Assembly (NCBI GenBank): GCA_007922305.1
Contig: ML677335.1
Coordinates: forward strand, 19,502,246 to 19,566,245
Source: Dermatemys mawii
Taxonomy: Eukaryota; Chordata; Testudines; Dermatemydidae
DNA length: 64,000 nt
Direction: 5' to 3'
This document shows positions 11,850-23,510 of this stretch, one piece after another; the first letter of the stretch is position 1, and every line of letters starts with the position of its first letter. The translations under genes were made by a program, and so were the position numbers. A model generated the notes under the pieces. It did not search any database. It had not been told where the DNA came from and was given only the letters and a program-made list of their open reading frames with translations.

Positions 11850-12259
11850 CAGGGCCGGTGCAACCCATTAGGCAAACCAGGTGGTTGCCTAGGGTGCCAA
11901 AATTTGGGGGTGCCAAAGAGAGGTGCCCCCATTTTTTTTAAAGCGTTCCTGGGCTGGGCTACCTGCAGCATGCTGACACCTGCGGCCCTCAGACTCCCTC
12001 TCTCAGCACAGGCAAAAATTCTCCAGGATGAAATTGACATTGCCAGTGGAGGGAGCAGGGAGAGGGAGGGAGGGAGTGGGGAGCTGCTGCCCACAGGGCT
12101 CCCTAGGCAGGGGAGAGGAAAGAGCGTAGGCAGCTGCCACCTGCAGGGCTCCCCGGGTGGAAGGCAGGGAGCTGCCGCAGGGCTCCCCGGGGTTGGGGCG
12201 CCAGGTGGAAGTTTCATCTAGGCGTGCCTAGGGCATGAAATATCCTTGCACTGGCCCTG
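11850..12259. mobile_element. hAT-type MITE nested in the SINE tail
   Basis: A 410-bp element with terminal inverted repeats cagggccggtgcaa and ttgcactggccctg (12/14 after reverse complement, by eye). The interior is G- and C-rich, with repeated ctgcagggctccc-like units. The flanks catttgtc and ggtctgtc resemble a decayed 8-bp target duplication (5 of 8). After the right end, ggtctgtcggtgttacac matches the tail of the sister SINE at 33490, which shows where the host sequence resumes. Confidence 0.75.
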
Positions 12260-12285
12260 GGTCTGTCGGTGTTACACTATTTCAG
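12260..12285 (+). repeat. tRNA-derived SINE, copy 1 (tail after MITE)
   Basis: The sequence ggtctgtcggtgttacacta corresponds to ggctctgttggcattacact in the sister SINE near 33490-33510. Confidence 0.55.
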
Positions 12286-13339
12286 GGGATAGAGAAAGGA
12301 AGATCAAGTGCCTTCACCTACAAAGCCTTCCCATCCAGCATCAGTATCACTGGAGTCCCTCTACTCAGCACCTGACACACCACTACTCAAACCTCTCCCA
12401 AAGTCCATGGTCACCATAAATGACCCTTGTGATTTTTGTGGATACTGAGAAGAAACCTTGGGTGGATTCTGCAGGTTCAGGTGAAAGAAATACCGATCAT
12501 CACTGCTTTACATTCTGAGGTTTGTCTCTACAGAATTTAACTCTCCCGTCTCATATTCTTATTCATAATAGTTAAAGGTCAATGTATTAAGCAAATGTAA
12601 AATATCCACACATGAACTTACAAAACTGAAGAGCAGATAAATACTACTAAGTCTATCTGTGGCCTAACATGAAGGGATTTTTTTCTGTGTAAAGGGCAAG
12701 GTTATATGCAGGCCAGAAATATTTTTTTCTTTAAAGTCAGAATATCTACAGGAATATAAATTAGACTTTAAAAATATTAAATAAATGATCCCTTGCTGAA
12801 CAGCTTCATCTCATCAATGACTGTGACAAGGGACAGAGGGAGATGATACCTTCGCTCTGTTCTTATTGATTTTGTTTAAGACTCTGAGGAGCATCATCAT
12901 CAGAGGATAGGCATAGAGGAGATTCCTCAACCAGAAGGTCATCTTAATTGCACTGACTTAGCCAAGGCAAATATAGTTCCACTACTTGATATGTCTCACA
13001 TCTTGTCTGGGGCTACACCTACCAACCTTTCTTGACTTGCTAACTCAAGATTCAGGGTTTGTTCTTGACCCTATTTTGAACACAATGTGTCTCAAGGCTT
13101 GGCGGTTCTTTCTAGATGATTCTTTCTAGAAGACGGTTCTCTGGAAAGTACCTGTTGAAGAAATATGCTAAGATGCCACATGGACACTAACCTGCACTTC
13201 TCAGAACACTGTGCCTTAGTACATGCCTATAAGGCAGACGTTGCTTTTGGGTCTGTAGTTTTGCAAACAAGCACCCATCTTCTTTAAGGAGTACTGCTTA
13301 GGAATCACCTAATGTGGAGCACTTTAGGCTCATTACTCA

Positions 13340-13612
13340 AAGGAGTGGTTACTTACCCTGTATGGTAAATAGAGTTATTTGAGATGTTTGTTCCTATGGG
13401 TGCTCCACTCCCCACCTTCCTTTCCTTCTGCTTTAAAGTCTGGCCTTGATAGGACTTTGTGGAACAAAAGGAACTAAAAGTAATTCTTCTGACACTGCTG
13501 TACACACCTTCAGTACAGGGCACAAGGATAGTTAGGGTGCATGTGCAGATTGAACATCATTGCTACCAAAAGTATTGTGGCGACAAGCATGCCCGAAATG
13601 TAGCACCTACAG
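13340..13612. repeat. Dispersed repeat interrupted by a MITE (left part)
   Basis: The sequence gtggttacttaccctgtatg ... gagatgtttgttcctatggg ... tgctccactcccc resembles a repeat I recall from turtle genomes. Its other end, agatctccaagaaatccagc followed by tactgcacaaggtaagtaat, lies beyond the MITE at 14516-14575. The outer sequences (ttacttacc and ggtaagtaa) are inverted relative to each other. The family name is unknown to me. Confidence 0.45.
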
Positions 13613-14507
13613 CAGGAGTGGGCAAACTACGGCCCACGGGCCACTTGTGGCCCACAAGCTCCTGCCGGGCAAGCAGGACCAGTGGTCCCACTCTCCCGGG
13701 TGGGGCACTTTGAGAGTGCCCCAGGGATAGCGGACCCACGGCCGGCTGGGCGCGCCAGCCTGAGAACGGGGCTGGCACACTCCAGACAGCGGGCACGCTG
13801 CCGGCCGGACGTGTCGCCCTGTGAGTGGGCCTGGCGCGCCACCTGGGACAGCGGACCTGCGGTTGGCCAGGCGCGCCGCCCTAAGATTGGGGCTGGCACG
13901 CCGCCCAGCACAGCGGGCCGCAGTCGGACGCCGCTCGGAGCCTGGGACAGTGGGCCCACGGCCAGCACCGCGCCCCACGCTCCTGGCCCGGGGTGCTGGG
14001 CCGATCACAGTAAGCCGCGGGGCCTGCACTCCCGAGCCGGGGACGGGGCCGAGTGTGGCAGTCCGCAGGGCCCCGCGCTCCTAGCCTGGGAGCTGGGCGG
14101 AACGCTGCGAGCCATGTGGCCTGGTGCCCAGCTCAGAAGGTAAGCAGGTGAGGGGGTGGTTAGGTGGGGGTGGTGGTTAGGGTAGGTGTGGGGGGCTTAT
14201 GTGGGGGAGTGCTTAGGGGAGGTGGCGGGGTGTTGAGGAGGTGGGGGGTCTCCAGAGGGGGCAGTCAGGAATAGAGAGTAGGGGGGCTAGATAGGGGATG
14301 GGGTCCTGGGGGGCAGTTAGAGTGAGGGGGTCTCTGGAGGGGGTGATCAGGGGACAAGGAAGGGGGGGTTGGATGGGTCAGGGGTTCTGAGGGGAGCAGT
14401 CTGGGGGCGGGAAGTGAGTGGTGGTCGGATGGGGGTGGGGTCTTCGGCCCTCTGCACAATTTTGAACCCTACTGTGGCCCTCGGGCCAAAAAGTTTGCCC
14501 ACCCCTG
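13613..14507. mobile_element. hAT-type MITE, G-rich, perfect 8-bp target duplication
   Basis: An 895-bp non-autonomous element. It begins caggagtgggcaaact and ends agtttgcccacccctg, which are 15/16 inverted repeats. It is flanked by identical acctacag copies (13605-13612 and 14508-14515). The left half is GC-rich and CpG-rich. The right half (about 14140-14450) is a degenerate run of G-rich units. Long open frames inside it on both strands (for example 13682-14143) are composition artefacts. A relative lies at 17834-18431. Confidence 0.92.
14140..14450 (+). repeat. G-rich degenerate tandem repeat inside MITE
   Basis: Many runs of three to seven G separated by short A/T-containing spacers, with recurring gggggttggat- and gggcagt-like units. 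This arrangement has potential to form G-quadruplexes on the plus strand. Confidence 0.7.
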
Positions 14508-14515
14508 ACCTACAG

Positions 14516-14575
14516 GGACAAAGATCTCCAAGAAATCCAGCTACTGCACAAGGTAAGTAATCTTTTTCTCAGTGG
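14516..14575. repeat. Dispersed repeat interrupted by a MITE (right part)
   Basis: The sequence ggacaaagatctccaagaaa to ggtaagtaatctttttctc continues the repeat that starts at about 13340 on the other side of the hAT MITE. Confidence 0.45.
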
Positions 14576-15060
14576 ATTTTGAGAGTGTTTGTACCTACGG
14601 CTTTGGTTTAGACCATTTAAAACATAGAAGTAGCCTTGAAATTTCAAGTTAGATCTGAAATTCTCCATAATTCTGGGTTATTTAGGATCAGGGATTTTGA
14701 TTTTGGCCCACATGTACTAGAAACAAAAAGCTAATTTAGATCAGCCATACCTGATTGGATAAGAGATTTTCCTAAAAAACCGAATGGCAGATTAATTAAT
14801 TATCATGTGATACTTCAATGGCTTACTGTATTTCATGTATTTTACAACATATAACCAATTAAATTAAGTGCACTGTAATAATTCTGTATATTTAAATCAC
14901 ATATATCCTGCAACAAAGCATCTGATTTCTGCTGAAGACTGGTATTGAATTCTGTGACATGCTGGAAATTCTCTGGCACATTCAAGTTAAAATATTGATT
15001 AAATATGAAAAAGAATAACAAATACATTATTCCTTTATTTTATCAAATTATTATTTGTCC

Positions 15061-15088
15061 TGTGTGTGTGTATATATATATTTATATC
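15061..15088. repeat. (TG)n(TA)n microsatellite
   Basis: A short compound dinucleotide run, five TG units followed by five TA units and AT-rich sequence. Confidence 0.85.
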
Positions 15089-15199
15089 TATCACAGTCCT
15101 ATAATCAATCTTGTAATCCTATAATAAAAGATGGTCAGAAATTACAGATGTTTTCTCCATTACATAATTCAGAAGAAACAAATTTGCATCCTGAAATGG

Positions 15200-15960
15200 C
15201 CAGCAGGCTCACATGCTGCGCCTGCCCGAGCACCAACTCCACCCTCCCATTGACTGGGAACCATGGCCCCCACACTTAAGAGCTGGATCTGCTGGCCACT
15301 TGCGGGGCACAGTATGGTTCCAGGACAGCCCGGAAGCCTGCCTTAGAACACTGCACCACTGATCGGGAGCAGCCCAAGGTAACCTCACACTGCAAATCTG
15401 AGCTCCTGCCCCAGTCCTGAGACCCAGCCCCAAACCCAGAGCCCCCTCCTGCATCCCAAATCCCTCATCTTCAGCCTTACCTCAAAACTGTACCCCCAGC
15501 CCAGAGCTCATACCCCCTCCTGCACCCCAACCCTCTGCCTCTACCTGCAGCCCCCTCCTAAACTCCAAATCCCTCAGCCTTACCCCCCAGCCTGGAGCCC
15601 CGTCGTACATCCCAACCCCCTCACCCCCAGCTCCACCCCATAGTCCACACCCCCAGCCAGAGCCCTTCCTGCACTCCAACTCCCTACCCCTGCCCAGAGC
15701 CCCCTCCCACAACCTAAACCCCTCATTTTTTGCCACAATCTGGAACCCATACACCCATTAAAGTCCTCACCTCCTCCTGCACCCCAATCCCCTGCCCCAG
15801 CACAGTGAAAGTGAGTGAAGATGGAGGAAAGTGAGCCACAGAGGGAAGGGGAATATAGTGAGTGGGGGTGGGACCTCAGGGTAGGTGCAGGGCCTCAGAG
15901 AAAGGGCAGGGTTAGGGTGTTTGGTTTTGTGTGATTAGAAAGTTGGCAACCCTATCCCTT
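15200..15960. repeat. C-rich degenerate tandem repeat within a repeat element
   Basis: From about 15400 to 15790 the plus strand is a decayed minisatellite. Units resembling cccagagccccctcctgcac, ccaaacccctca and ccccagcc recur every 50-65 bp. The right end agaaagttggcaacccta looks like the terminus of a DNA transposon of hAT type (reverse complement tagggttgccaac), but I found no matching left terminus. The segment 15200-15380 is GC-rich flank of the same element or an independent piece. Confidence 0.55.
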
Positions 15961-16544
15961 CCCTTCCCAAACAGGAGCAGAGTAAAATCAAACAGATTCT
16001 GGAGAGCTTCAAAGTTGTTATTCAGGGCAGCAGAGAAAATGATAAGAAATCCTGCCAACCTTCATTCTGCTGCTAGGAAAACCATAAATAGACCCCGGAG
16101 AGGTTTAATCATAGTTAGCTGACACAACACTACCACAATTTGTATTGGTCTCCACTGATCACAAAGTTGTGGTCAGCGGTATGCCCATTTATTTGATTCT
16201 TTATAGCGTGTTCAAACATAATGAAATTTTGTGGTAAAGACAAACCAATTAATGGGTATTTTGTAGTCACGTAGTAAATTTTCAGAACTTGAAGTAGTTT
16301 TGCTATTTAACAGCTCTTTAAGCCAGAGGGACAAGCTAGCAAAACAAAACTGGTCCAGTGTTGCAAACTAGCAATAATCAGCAAGTATGAAGGCTTCCAG
16401 TTCATATATATATTTACCATTTAAAGTCTCCACATGTAATAGTTTGAGCTCTCAAGCTATTCTTTTAATTAGTTCATTTGTTTTTGAAAGTAATGTTTAC
16501 CTTCCATGTTGTTGACACACAAGAATGAGACCGTGTAACAAGAG

Positions 16545-16730
16545 AAGTATGCAGTGTTCCTGTAGCCATGTTGGTCCCAGGATATTAGAAAGACAAGGTG
16601 GGGTATATCTTTTATTGGACCAGCTTCTGTTGGTGAGAGAGACAAGCTTTCGAGCTACAGAGCTATTGTATGCTCTGTGTATCTTCCTCAGAACTGAAGA
16701 AGAGCTGTGTGTAGCTAAAAACCTTGTTTT
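16545..16730. repeat. Repeat resembling a Penelope-type terminal sequence
   Basis: The sequence gtagccatgttggtcccagg, then gacaaggtggg, atcttttattggaccagctt and gagagacaagctttcgag is an abundant sauropsid repeat that I recognise by sequence. Its layout (gtgttagtc-like start, agctttcg end) parallels the Penelope terminal repeats at 39.2 kb, but I cannot prove that relation. Confidence 0.5.
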
Positions 16731-17351
16731 CCCTCAGTTTATTAGACTTCAATTAGAAGGTGGTCTAATAAGAGATATTACTTCACCCACCTAGTCTCTC
16801 TAACTAGAGAAGAGCAGAACTGGGTTTGACGGTCAAAACCCACCACTTGGATGTAAAATTACTTAAAACAGTTAGTAGTAGCTTCTTTGAAAGGAATATT
16901 TCAGTTATTGTTTGTCAGACACTTATTTTACTGGTCAGAAAAAAATGCTACCAGGGTACGCAGGCTCAAATCGAAATTAGCGAGACCAGGGTGCCTGATA
17001 TCTGATTATTTTAAAAAAATGTTCAGGTGTCTTACCTGAAAGTAAAGCACCAGAAAAATACCAGATTAAATGTGATGCTTGCTTGTTTGGCTTTTCTTCA
17101 CATGCTATGGACCTAACTGATCACGATATGTGAGGGCAACAAGGAGGTACCTCAGATGACATTGGCAGTGTTGATGGGGCTGAAGAGAGGTTTTTTGTCC
17201 TCCTCTTCAGCATATATGTGTGTGGGGTGTCACTCTCCAGGACTGTCTACATATATCTCACAATCATTTCTCTGCCATTTCAGGGTCCTCGGACACTGGC
17301 ATATCTCAGTCCTTCTTATTCTCTGCCTATGGCTATAACAGTCTGGTCTCC

Positions 17352-17472
17352 TGTGGGCTGTAATACTTCGGTTTAATTTCGGTTGTTGCGGTTAGTGTGA
17401 GGGTGGCCTGTGATACATAGAAGGTCAGACTAGATTATCTGGTAGTCCCTTTTGGCTTTAAACTCTATGACT
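17352..17472 (+). repeat. CR1 LINE 3' end fragment
   Basis: The sequence catagaaggtcagactagat followed by tatctggtagtccc and ttggctttaaactctatgac has the arrangement of CR1 3' ends (gactagat-gat-ct ... tctatgac). It is a plus-strand, 5'-truncated copy. Confidence 0.75.
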
Positions 17473-17833
17473 CCACAACACTCTCTTTCCATCAGGTATC
17501 TTTGGAAATGCTATAGTAGATGGCTATTGACATTTTATAACCACAGAGATAAACAGCTATAGCAGACTGCAGGGACCAGTCAGCAACCCCCATTTGAACT
17601 AGCATATTTTGTGAACTCAGAGGAACCATTATTTCTTATTTTAGTTTCATAAAAAGTGATCTCACATGACAGAAATCTAAACATACAGTATTGGATTCAT
17701 ATGATATTAAGTAGCCATGATTGAAAACTATAGACTAAAGGCCTTCCCATAAAAACACTCAGATATGATAAATCAGAGCACGAAAAATATATTTATGGGA
17801 CTCCTTTTTCTATCGAACACCTATACCCTAGAC

Positions 17834-18431
17834 CAGGGTGGGCAAACTATGGCCCACAGGCCCATCCTGTCTGGCCCCTGAGTTCACGAGGGAGACTCCC
17901 CCCACTGTTCCTCCACAGCCACGCCACTGCACAGGCAGTGCTCTGGGGGGCAGGGCTGTGCGCAGCTTGTCTGGCTCTGGCTACTGTTGTGAGCGGCGTG
18001 GTAAAGGAGCCAGAATAATGGGCTGGGAGTCCTGGGAGACAGTCAGGAAACAGGGATCGGGGGCAGTTGGGTAGGGCAGAGGTTCTGGGTGGAGGGGTTG
18101 GATGGGGCATGGGAGTCCCAGGACTCTGTCAGGGAGCTGGGGTGTGGATAGGGGTCACGGCAGTCAGGGGATAGGGAGAGGTTGGATAGGGGATGGTGTG
18201 CCAGGGGGGTGGTTAGGACCGAGGGGGTCTTTAGAGGGGTAGTTAGGAGACAAGGAGCAGGGGGAGTTGGATGGGTCAGGAGTTGTGAGTGCGACAGTCA
18301 GGGGGCAGGAAGTAGGAGGGGGTCAGATAGGGGGCAGGGCCAGGCTGTTTGGGGAGGCCTTCTCTACCCAGTCCTCCACACAACTTTGAACCCCGATGTG
18401 GCCCTTGGGACAGAAACTTTGCCCTCCCCTG
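17834..18431. mobile_element. hAT-type MITE, relative of the 13.6-kb element
   Basis: A 598-bp element from cagggtgggcaaactatggc to aactttgccctcccctg, with diverged inverted ends. It is flanked by ccctagac (17826-17833) and ccctagat (18432-18439), an 8-bp duplication with one mismatch. It shares with the 13.6-kb element the opening ggcaaact-a-ggccca, the near-terminal aactttgaaccc-gatgtggccc and a G-rich tandem interior. Open frames inside it are not genes. Confidence 0.87.
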
Positions 18432-20158
18432 CCCTAGATTGTCAACTATTATGCCGAGCAAAAAGGTTGAACCACGTCTCCAACAGGAATGAAGATTTCC
18501 AATCCACTAATCCAAAGGAACACTCCTGAGCCACAGCTGTCAGACACAGGCTAATGCACAGATAAATATAATCAAAGTTGAACTGTTTTTCAGAATGTTT
18601 CAGTTGCTATAAAAAGTCACTTCTTAGAATACAGTGGGGAGAGGCAAAGCTGCTCTAAATGCAACTCAACCAGCCACTGGAGGACCACTCCAGTGAAGGG
18701 GCCATGTGTGTAACTGTTATGTCCCTGCACACTGGAATTTCCTTGCTATGTTACATAGCTCATTGGGGACATTAGCAACTGAAACAGGTAAAAGCACCTT
18801 TCATGCTGGTTTAACTTGAAATTGGGGACTTAACGAGCACAGGTGATCCTGGGCTCCAGAAGTGCACCGATATAAAGCAACCATTGCACCCTGTTCTTCA
18901 GCTGGGGGCTCCTCAACTGGCACTGAGAACCGAGGTTTCTATCATTTGTTTTAAAAGGCTGAAGGACTTTGCTTACATTGAAAAATTGTTGAATGACAAA
19001 AACACAGGTGGAGTAGAGATATAGACTCAAACAAGAGATATTTACTAATCTTTTTTCACAGTACAGTAGGGATGCAACCCTTAAAAATAACTCATATTGC
19101 TGTTAAGTATTGAATACACCATATCACAAAGAGAAATAGAAATGTTCTAATGCATTGTAAGTATCATAAGTATCGTAAGTTCCTTCTTCAAAAGCCTATC
19201 TTCAGACACACACATTCTTCCCAGATCATAAAGCAGATATACATCAAGTTTTATTATGCAGGGAAAATTATTTATATTTAATTATTTTGAAAATAATTAA
19301 TCTACTCTTATATAAGGAAATTAAAGTATTTTTGCTACCATTAATTTAGTTCATAGGAGTGTGCATTATACAGGTATGTATACAAACACACACACAATAT
19401 TTGCAGTCAAAATCTATGTCTATATTTTTCAGAAAAATAGTGATTCTCTCAGGCTGTTAATACATTAGACAGCAAATGAGCTAAAATATCTGAAAGGGGA
19501 GGTTTCACAAGAACAAAGGGAGTTAGGCAATGACTTTCAATACTAGTTGACCACCTAATGCCTATCTGTGCCTTCAAAAATCTTGCCTGTCTCTCTTTTT
19601 CAGATGCCTAATTGTTTTAGATGTCTGACAGTTTCCTCTTTGTTAAAATTGCAATGATAAGTAGCCAATTATAATTAAAAATAAAAGACAAGATTTCACA
19701 TGCCCTTGAAGCTACTTCCTCCAGATTATAGTTTAGCTAATTATTTGCAGTTTAATTATTTTAATTATCTTTTGTTAAATTTAAAAGTAATATATTTCAA
19801 TTAGTACAGTTATTTAAACTACTCAAGTATATTTGAGGGGTGGAGGTATGTGAACACAAACTTGTATATAAAATTTGGTGGTGCCTGTATGTGCTGCTCA
19901 CCCCCTTTCCATCACAGACAAAGACAAAATCGTTTGTTTCTTTACTGAAAGCAAAAGGTTTTAGAACAGAAATTATTTTTCAGTCTTTAACAAAACTAAG
20001 TTTAACTACAAGGGAGTATTCAGTTGCACATAAGGAATAAAGAGAGGTTTACTGTAAAATTTCAATCAGCATGGGTTTAGAATGACCTCCTGAGTTACAT
20101 TACTCCTGAGTGGCACAACAACAAATGAATTTTAGAAGTCAGCCCAAATGAATGGGCA

Positions 20159-20186
20159 TTAATAAATAAATAAGCAAATAAATAAC
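20159..20186. repeat. (AATA)n simple repeat
   Basis: Tandem aata/aaat units interrupted once by gc. Confidence 0.75.
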
Positions 20187-20293
20187 AATGATAGGAGACT
20201 AGTTTGTAAAGTTTTCCACCTGCAAAGCCAGATCTCATAGTTACAGACATTTTGTCTCTCTCTCCTACCTATATATAACTATACAGATATAAA

Positions 20294-20310
20294 TACACAC
20301 ACACACACAC
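20294..20310. repeat. (AC)n microsatellite
   Basis: Eight AC units followed by an aaacaaacacaaaac run. Confidence 0.9.
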
Positions 20311-23300
20311 AAACAAACACAAAACAGGCAACTGAAAGCAAAGGTCAAAGAAAGTATCTTAATCTCCTCTGGCTCTGCTAGACCTGTCATGTTGTGATTT
20401 TCCAGCCTTCGTTTTACATGACATTGCCAGTACCGAAACTCAAGGAGCAAGATGCCTTCCAGTCCAGTTGTTGGGGAGGGAAAGATGTGCAACCAATTTT
20501 TACACAAAACAGCACCAGCTTTAATTATAAACTAAGCAAAATTGCTAACAGTTCTGTTATGGATAATTACATTTGATTTCTTCTGAAAATTAAACTAATG
20601 ATGCATCCATATTAGGGGAGCAAATATAAAAAGATCTGACAGTTCTAAAACACTCACATGTCAAAACAGGGAATGTAACATTCAATACTGTATCTTTTGA
20701 TTCAGTATCTTCAAAATGGGTAATATTTCAAACTTCATCATAATGAGTAATGTGTTAAGAAGTTAATTCCTTCTTACTCAAGTTGACTGTCAAGTCTGTA
20801 TGCATGCAGAACTCGCACTCTGATACTAGTGGGACTCTGTGCCATAAGGAGAGGAAAATGTATACCTAATGAACAAGAAGAGCCCTGACTAGGAAGGACA
20901 GTTTCATTTGAGGGAACTTTGGGGAATATGTTTAATCTTTTAATAATTAAGCTAATGTTTTTGATGTAATTTAAAAGATTGGTTTCATATTAACAACTTT
21001 AATTTCAGCAGTTAATTTCATACTCTCTGAGGAAAACGTGTATAGGACAGTTATCAAGAGTGACTAACTGTCTGTTCAACAGACTGTATGGAACAAATCT
21101 CCCTATTTCTAAACTCAAGTCAACCAGTATAATTTATGTCAGATAATTTTTTTAAAAGAAACTACTAATTCAGTAGACTGTTTCAATCTTTTAACTAGAA
21201 GATTCCAGGGTAAATTGTAGCATAGAAAGAGTTTATCTCCTGGGTCAGGCAATAAGATAAACTTTAAAGAAACTGACAATTCTACAAGAGGCTTTTTCAC
21301 TGGAGAGATCCTTAGGCTTTACCACTACTGCAGTCATCTATTGCATCCATAGGTGCCTCTGATTGTATGTATTCCTCAGTCAAGCACAGTAAAGAATATA
21401 ATAAAAGTATATAGAATTATGGCCTCATCAAAAAATTTTTAAAACACCTAGTGTGAATCCATTGTCACTGTTGATTTGGTACTTAATTATTCAACAAAAC
21501 AATTTTACTTTGCCTCTAAGATTAATCAGAAACAACACTAGGCAGCTAGGTTTTTAGAACTAGAACTAATGAACACCAACTAAGAAAAGAGCCTGGAGGT
21601 TGCAAAATATTCCTACATAATAAATATAAGACACTAATTCTGAAGCATCATATTTCTAACCAACCAAATGATGAAACTATGTATTCTAGCTTGTTTCATA
21701 ATCCATTATTAATACCCCCCCCATAATTGTAAAAAAATATTAATATGTTTCAGCTCTGCTCCTTTCACTAACACAGCAAAGTCTAACACAGTGAGGTCCC
21801 TTGTATAAAGTTATCCTGTATTGCGTACGGCAATAACTGAAGCTAAAATATTTAATAATATTTTGTTCAAAGAGCCTCATGCAGCAAAACTATTAATCAT
21901 ATTTACACAAAGCAGCAGGTCTCTCAATGTTAGAAAACATTATTTGATATGCAAAGCTTCTACAGTCAACATATCTCTTTTGGTCTCGACACAAGCAGCT
22001 CCTTTCAATGCTTGCAGTAGACTTCAGTGGACGTTAGACTAAACTACAAATCATTAAACTTTAGGGGTTCCCCCCCATTAATGGAGATAAAATTCAGAAG
22101 TGGGTTACCATTCATAATATTCAAAACAAAAAATATCTTGCCATCTTGTTAAGAAAGAGCTAATATTCAGTTGTGTTTCAGTAGCATTCAGTTATCAGCC
22201 AGAAACAATGTTTCATTTTCCTTACAAATATTTACAAATATTTTACACCTTAAAACAAAATCTAAATGTTGTAATATCGGAAAATGAACAATTAAGGGAC
22301 CCCATTGCCATACTCTCCATCTTTATACTACCCACCTATTCTACATTTTGGTCTCTTGTTTGGTTCTGTAATTTAAATATGCTGTTGAGTATACAATGTT
22401 GATTTTATATTGACTTTATTAAGTGATAATGAAAAGAAATAGCCCCAGGGTACATTTAGCTATGGCAGAGTTCTGTAAATTTCTTCATAGTATGATGTGT
22501 TGGTGATGATATTTTTTATGAATTATTGATGTTTGATGCTATGGAATATGTTTATTATATAGTTGATGTACATTAAATAAACTTTCTAAGTTTTCATTTT
22601 AATTATATTATGTGTCAATGAAAATTGTGAGAATTCTTTTACATGTACTGATATTTACTATAGCATAACTCCATTGACATAGAGTAGTCTGTAATACTAC
22701 GGTGTCTAGTCTACACTGGAGATGGGATTTTACAATTTCCTAGTCAATTGCAATTTTGTCCTTTGCACAAATTTGTGCAATTTTGCATGGAACAACATTA
22801 AGGCTGGATGGGCAGTGTATGTCAGCTCAGGCTCAGGGCTCTGAAATAGGCAGTATTTGCCATATTGGTATTCCTCTGCACCATCTTGTCCAAAATCACA
22901 GTTTTCATTTAAAAAATAAAACACCACCACCACCAAACAGAAAGTCTCAAGTTGTTGAGGTTTTGGCAAATAACCTCATAAATGGGAACCAAGTGGAACT
23001 GATGAAGAGATGTTTATGTGAGTCTGCAGTCTGGAAAAATAGCTCTGAGACATGTGAATGGCACAGTTCATCTCAGTGAAATGTTAACTCAGATGCCATG
23101 TAATGATAATTTAGATGTCAACAGTATTAAAGTAGAGTATCAAAGAACTTCACAATTTGCTGTGAATGACCTCATTTTGGTGCTGCAAATGGATGGCATT
23201 TGTGAGAGATCAGCACTTATTTTTTACCCAGTCATGCCATGTGGAATGTAACATTGCTTAGGGTCATTAACTGGACATCACAGATACATACTTTTAATAG

Positions 23301-23344
23301 AGCTATATTTTAAATTTTAGAAGTTTAACATGGATAAAATTCTA

Positions 23345-23510
23345 CATTTATTTGTGTCCTCCATGCAACCCTCCCCCAAGTCCTGTTCTCCCATCCACTG
23401 TGTCATCCTCAATCTGCCGCTCTCTCTTCCCTGCTACATCTCCCTTTCTTTTCCATGTCCTGCCACTTTCCCATCTCCTCTCCGTCCACTTCAGTTTCCT
23501 TTCTCAATGC
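23345..23510. repeat. Pyrimidine-rich tract
   Basis: About 165 bp strongly biased to C and T on the plus strand, with ccctcccccaag, ctctctcttccctgct and ctcctctccgtcc. No unit length is evident. Confidence 0.6.

Noticed and set aside
13607..14143. Several overlapping 80-150-codon open frames on both strands
   Set aside because: They lie entirely inside a GC-rich hAT MITE and have biased Ala/Gly/Pro/Arg composition. Stop-poor GC-rich DNA explains them.
13340..15960. A CRISPR-like or phage-type repeat array
   Set aside because: The repeats are degenerate eukaryotic minisatellite units inside transposons. There are no regular spacers and the context is a vertebrate gene.
20265..20507. 80-codon frame over the (AC)n run
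   Set aside because: The frame depends on the microsatellite and encodes a low-complexity Cys/Val stretch. Not a gene.
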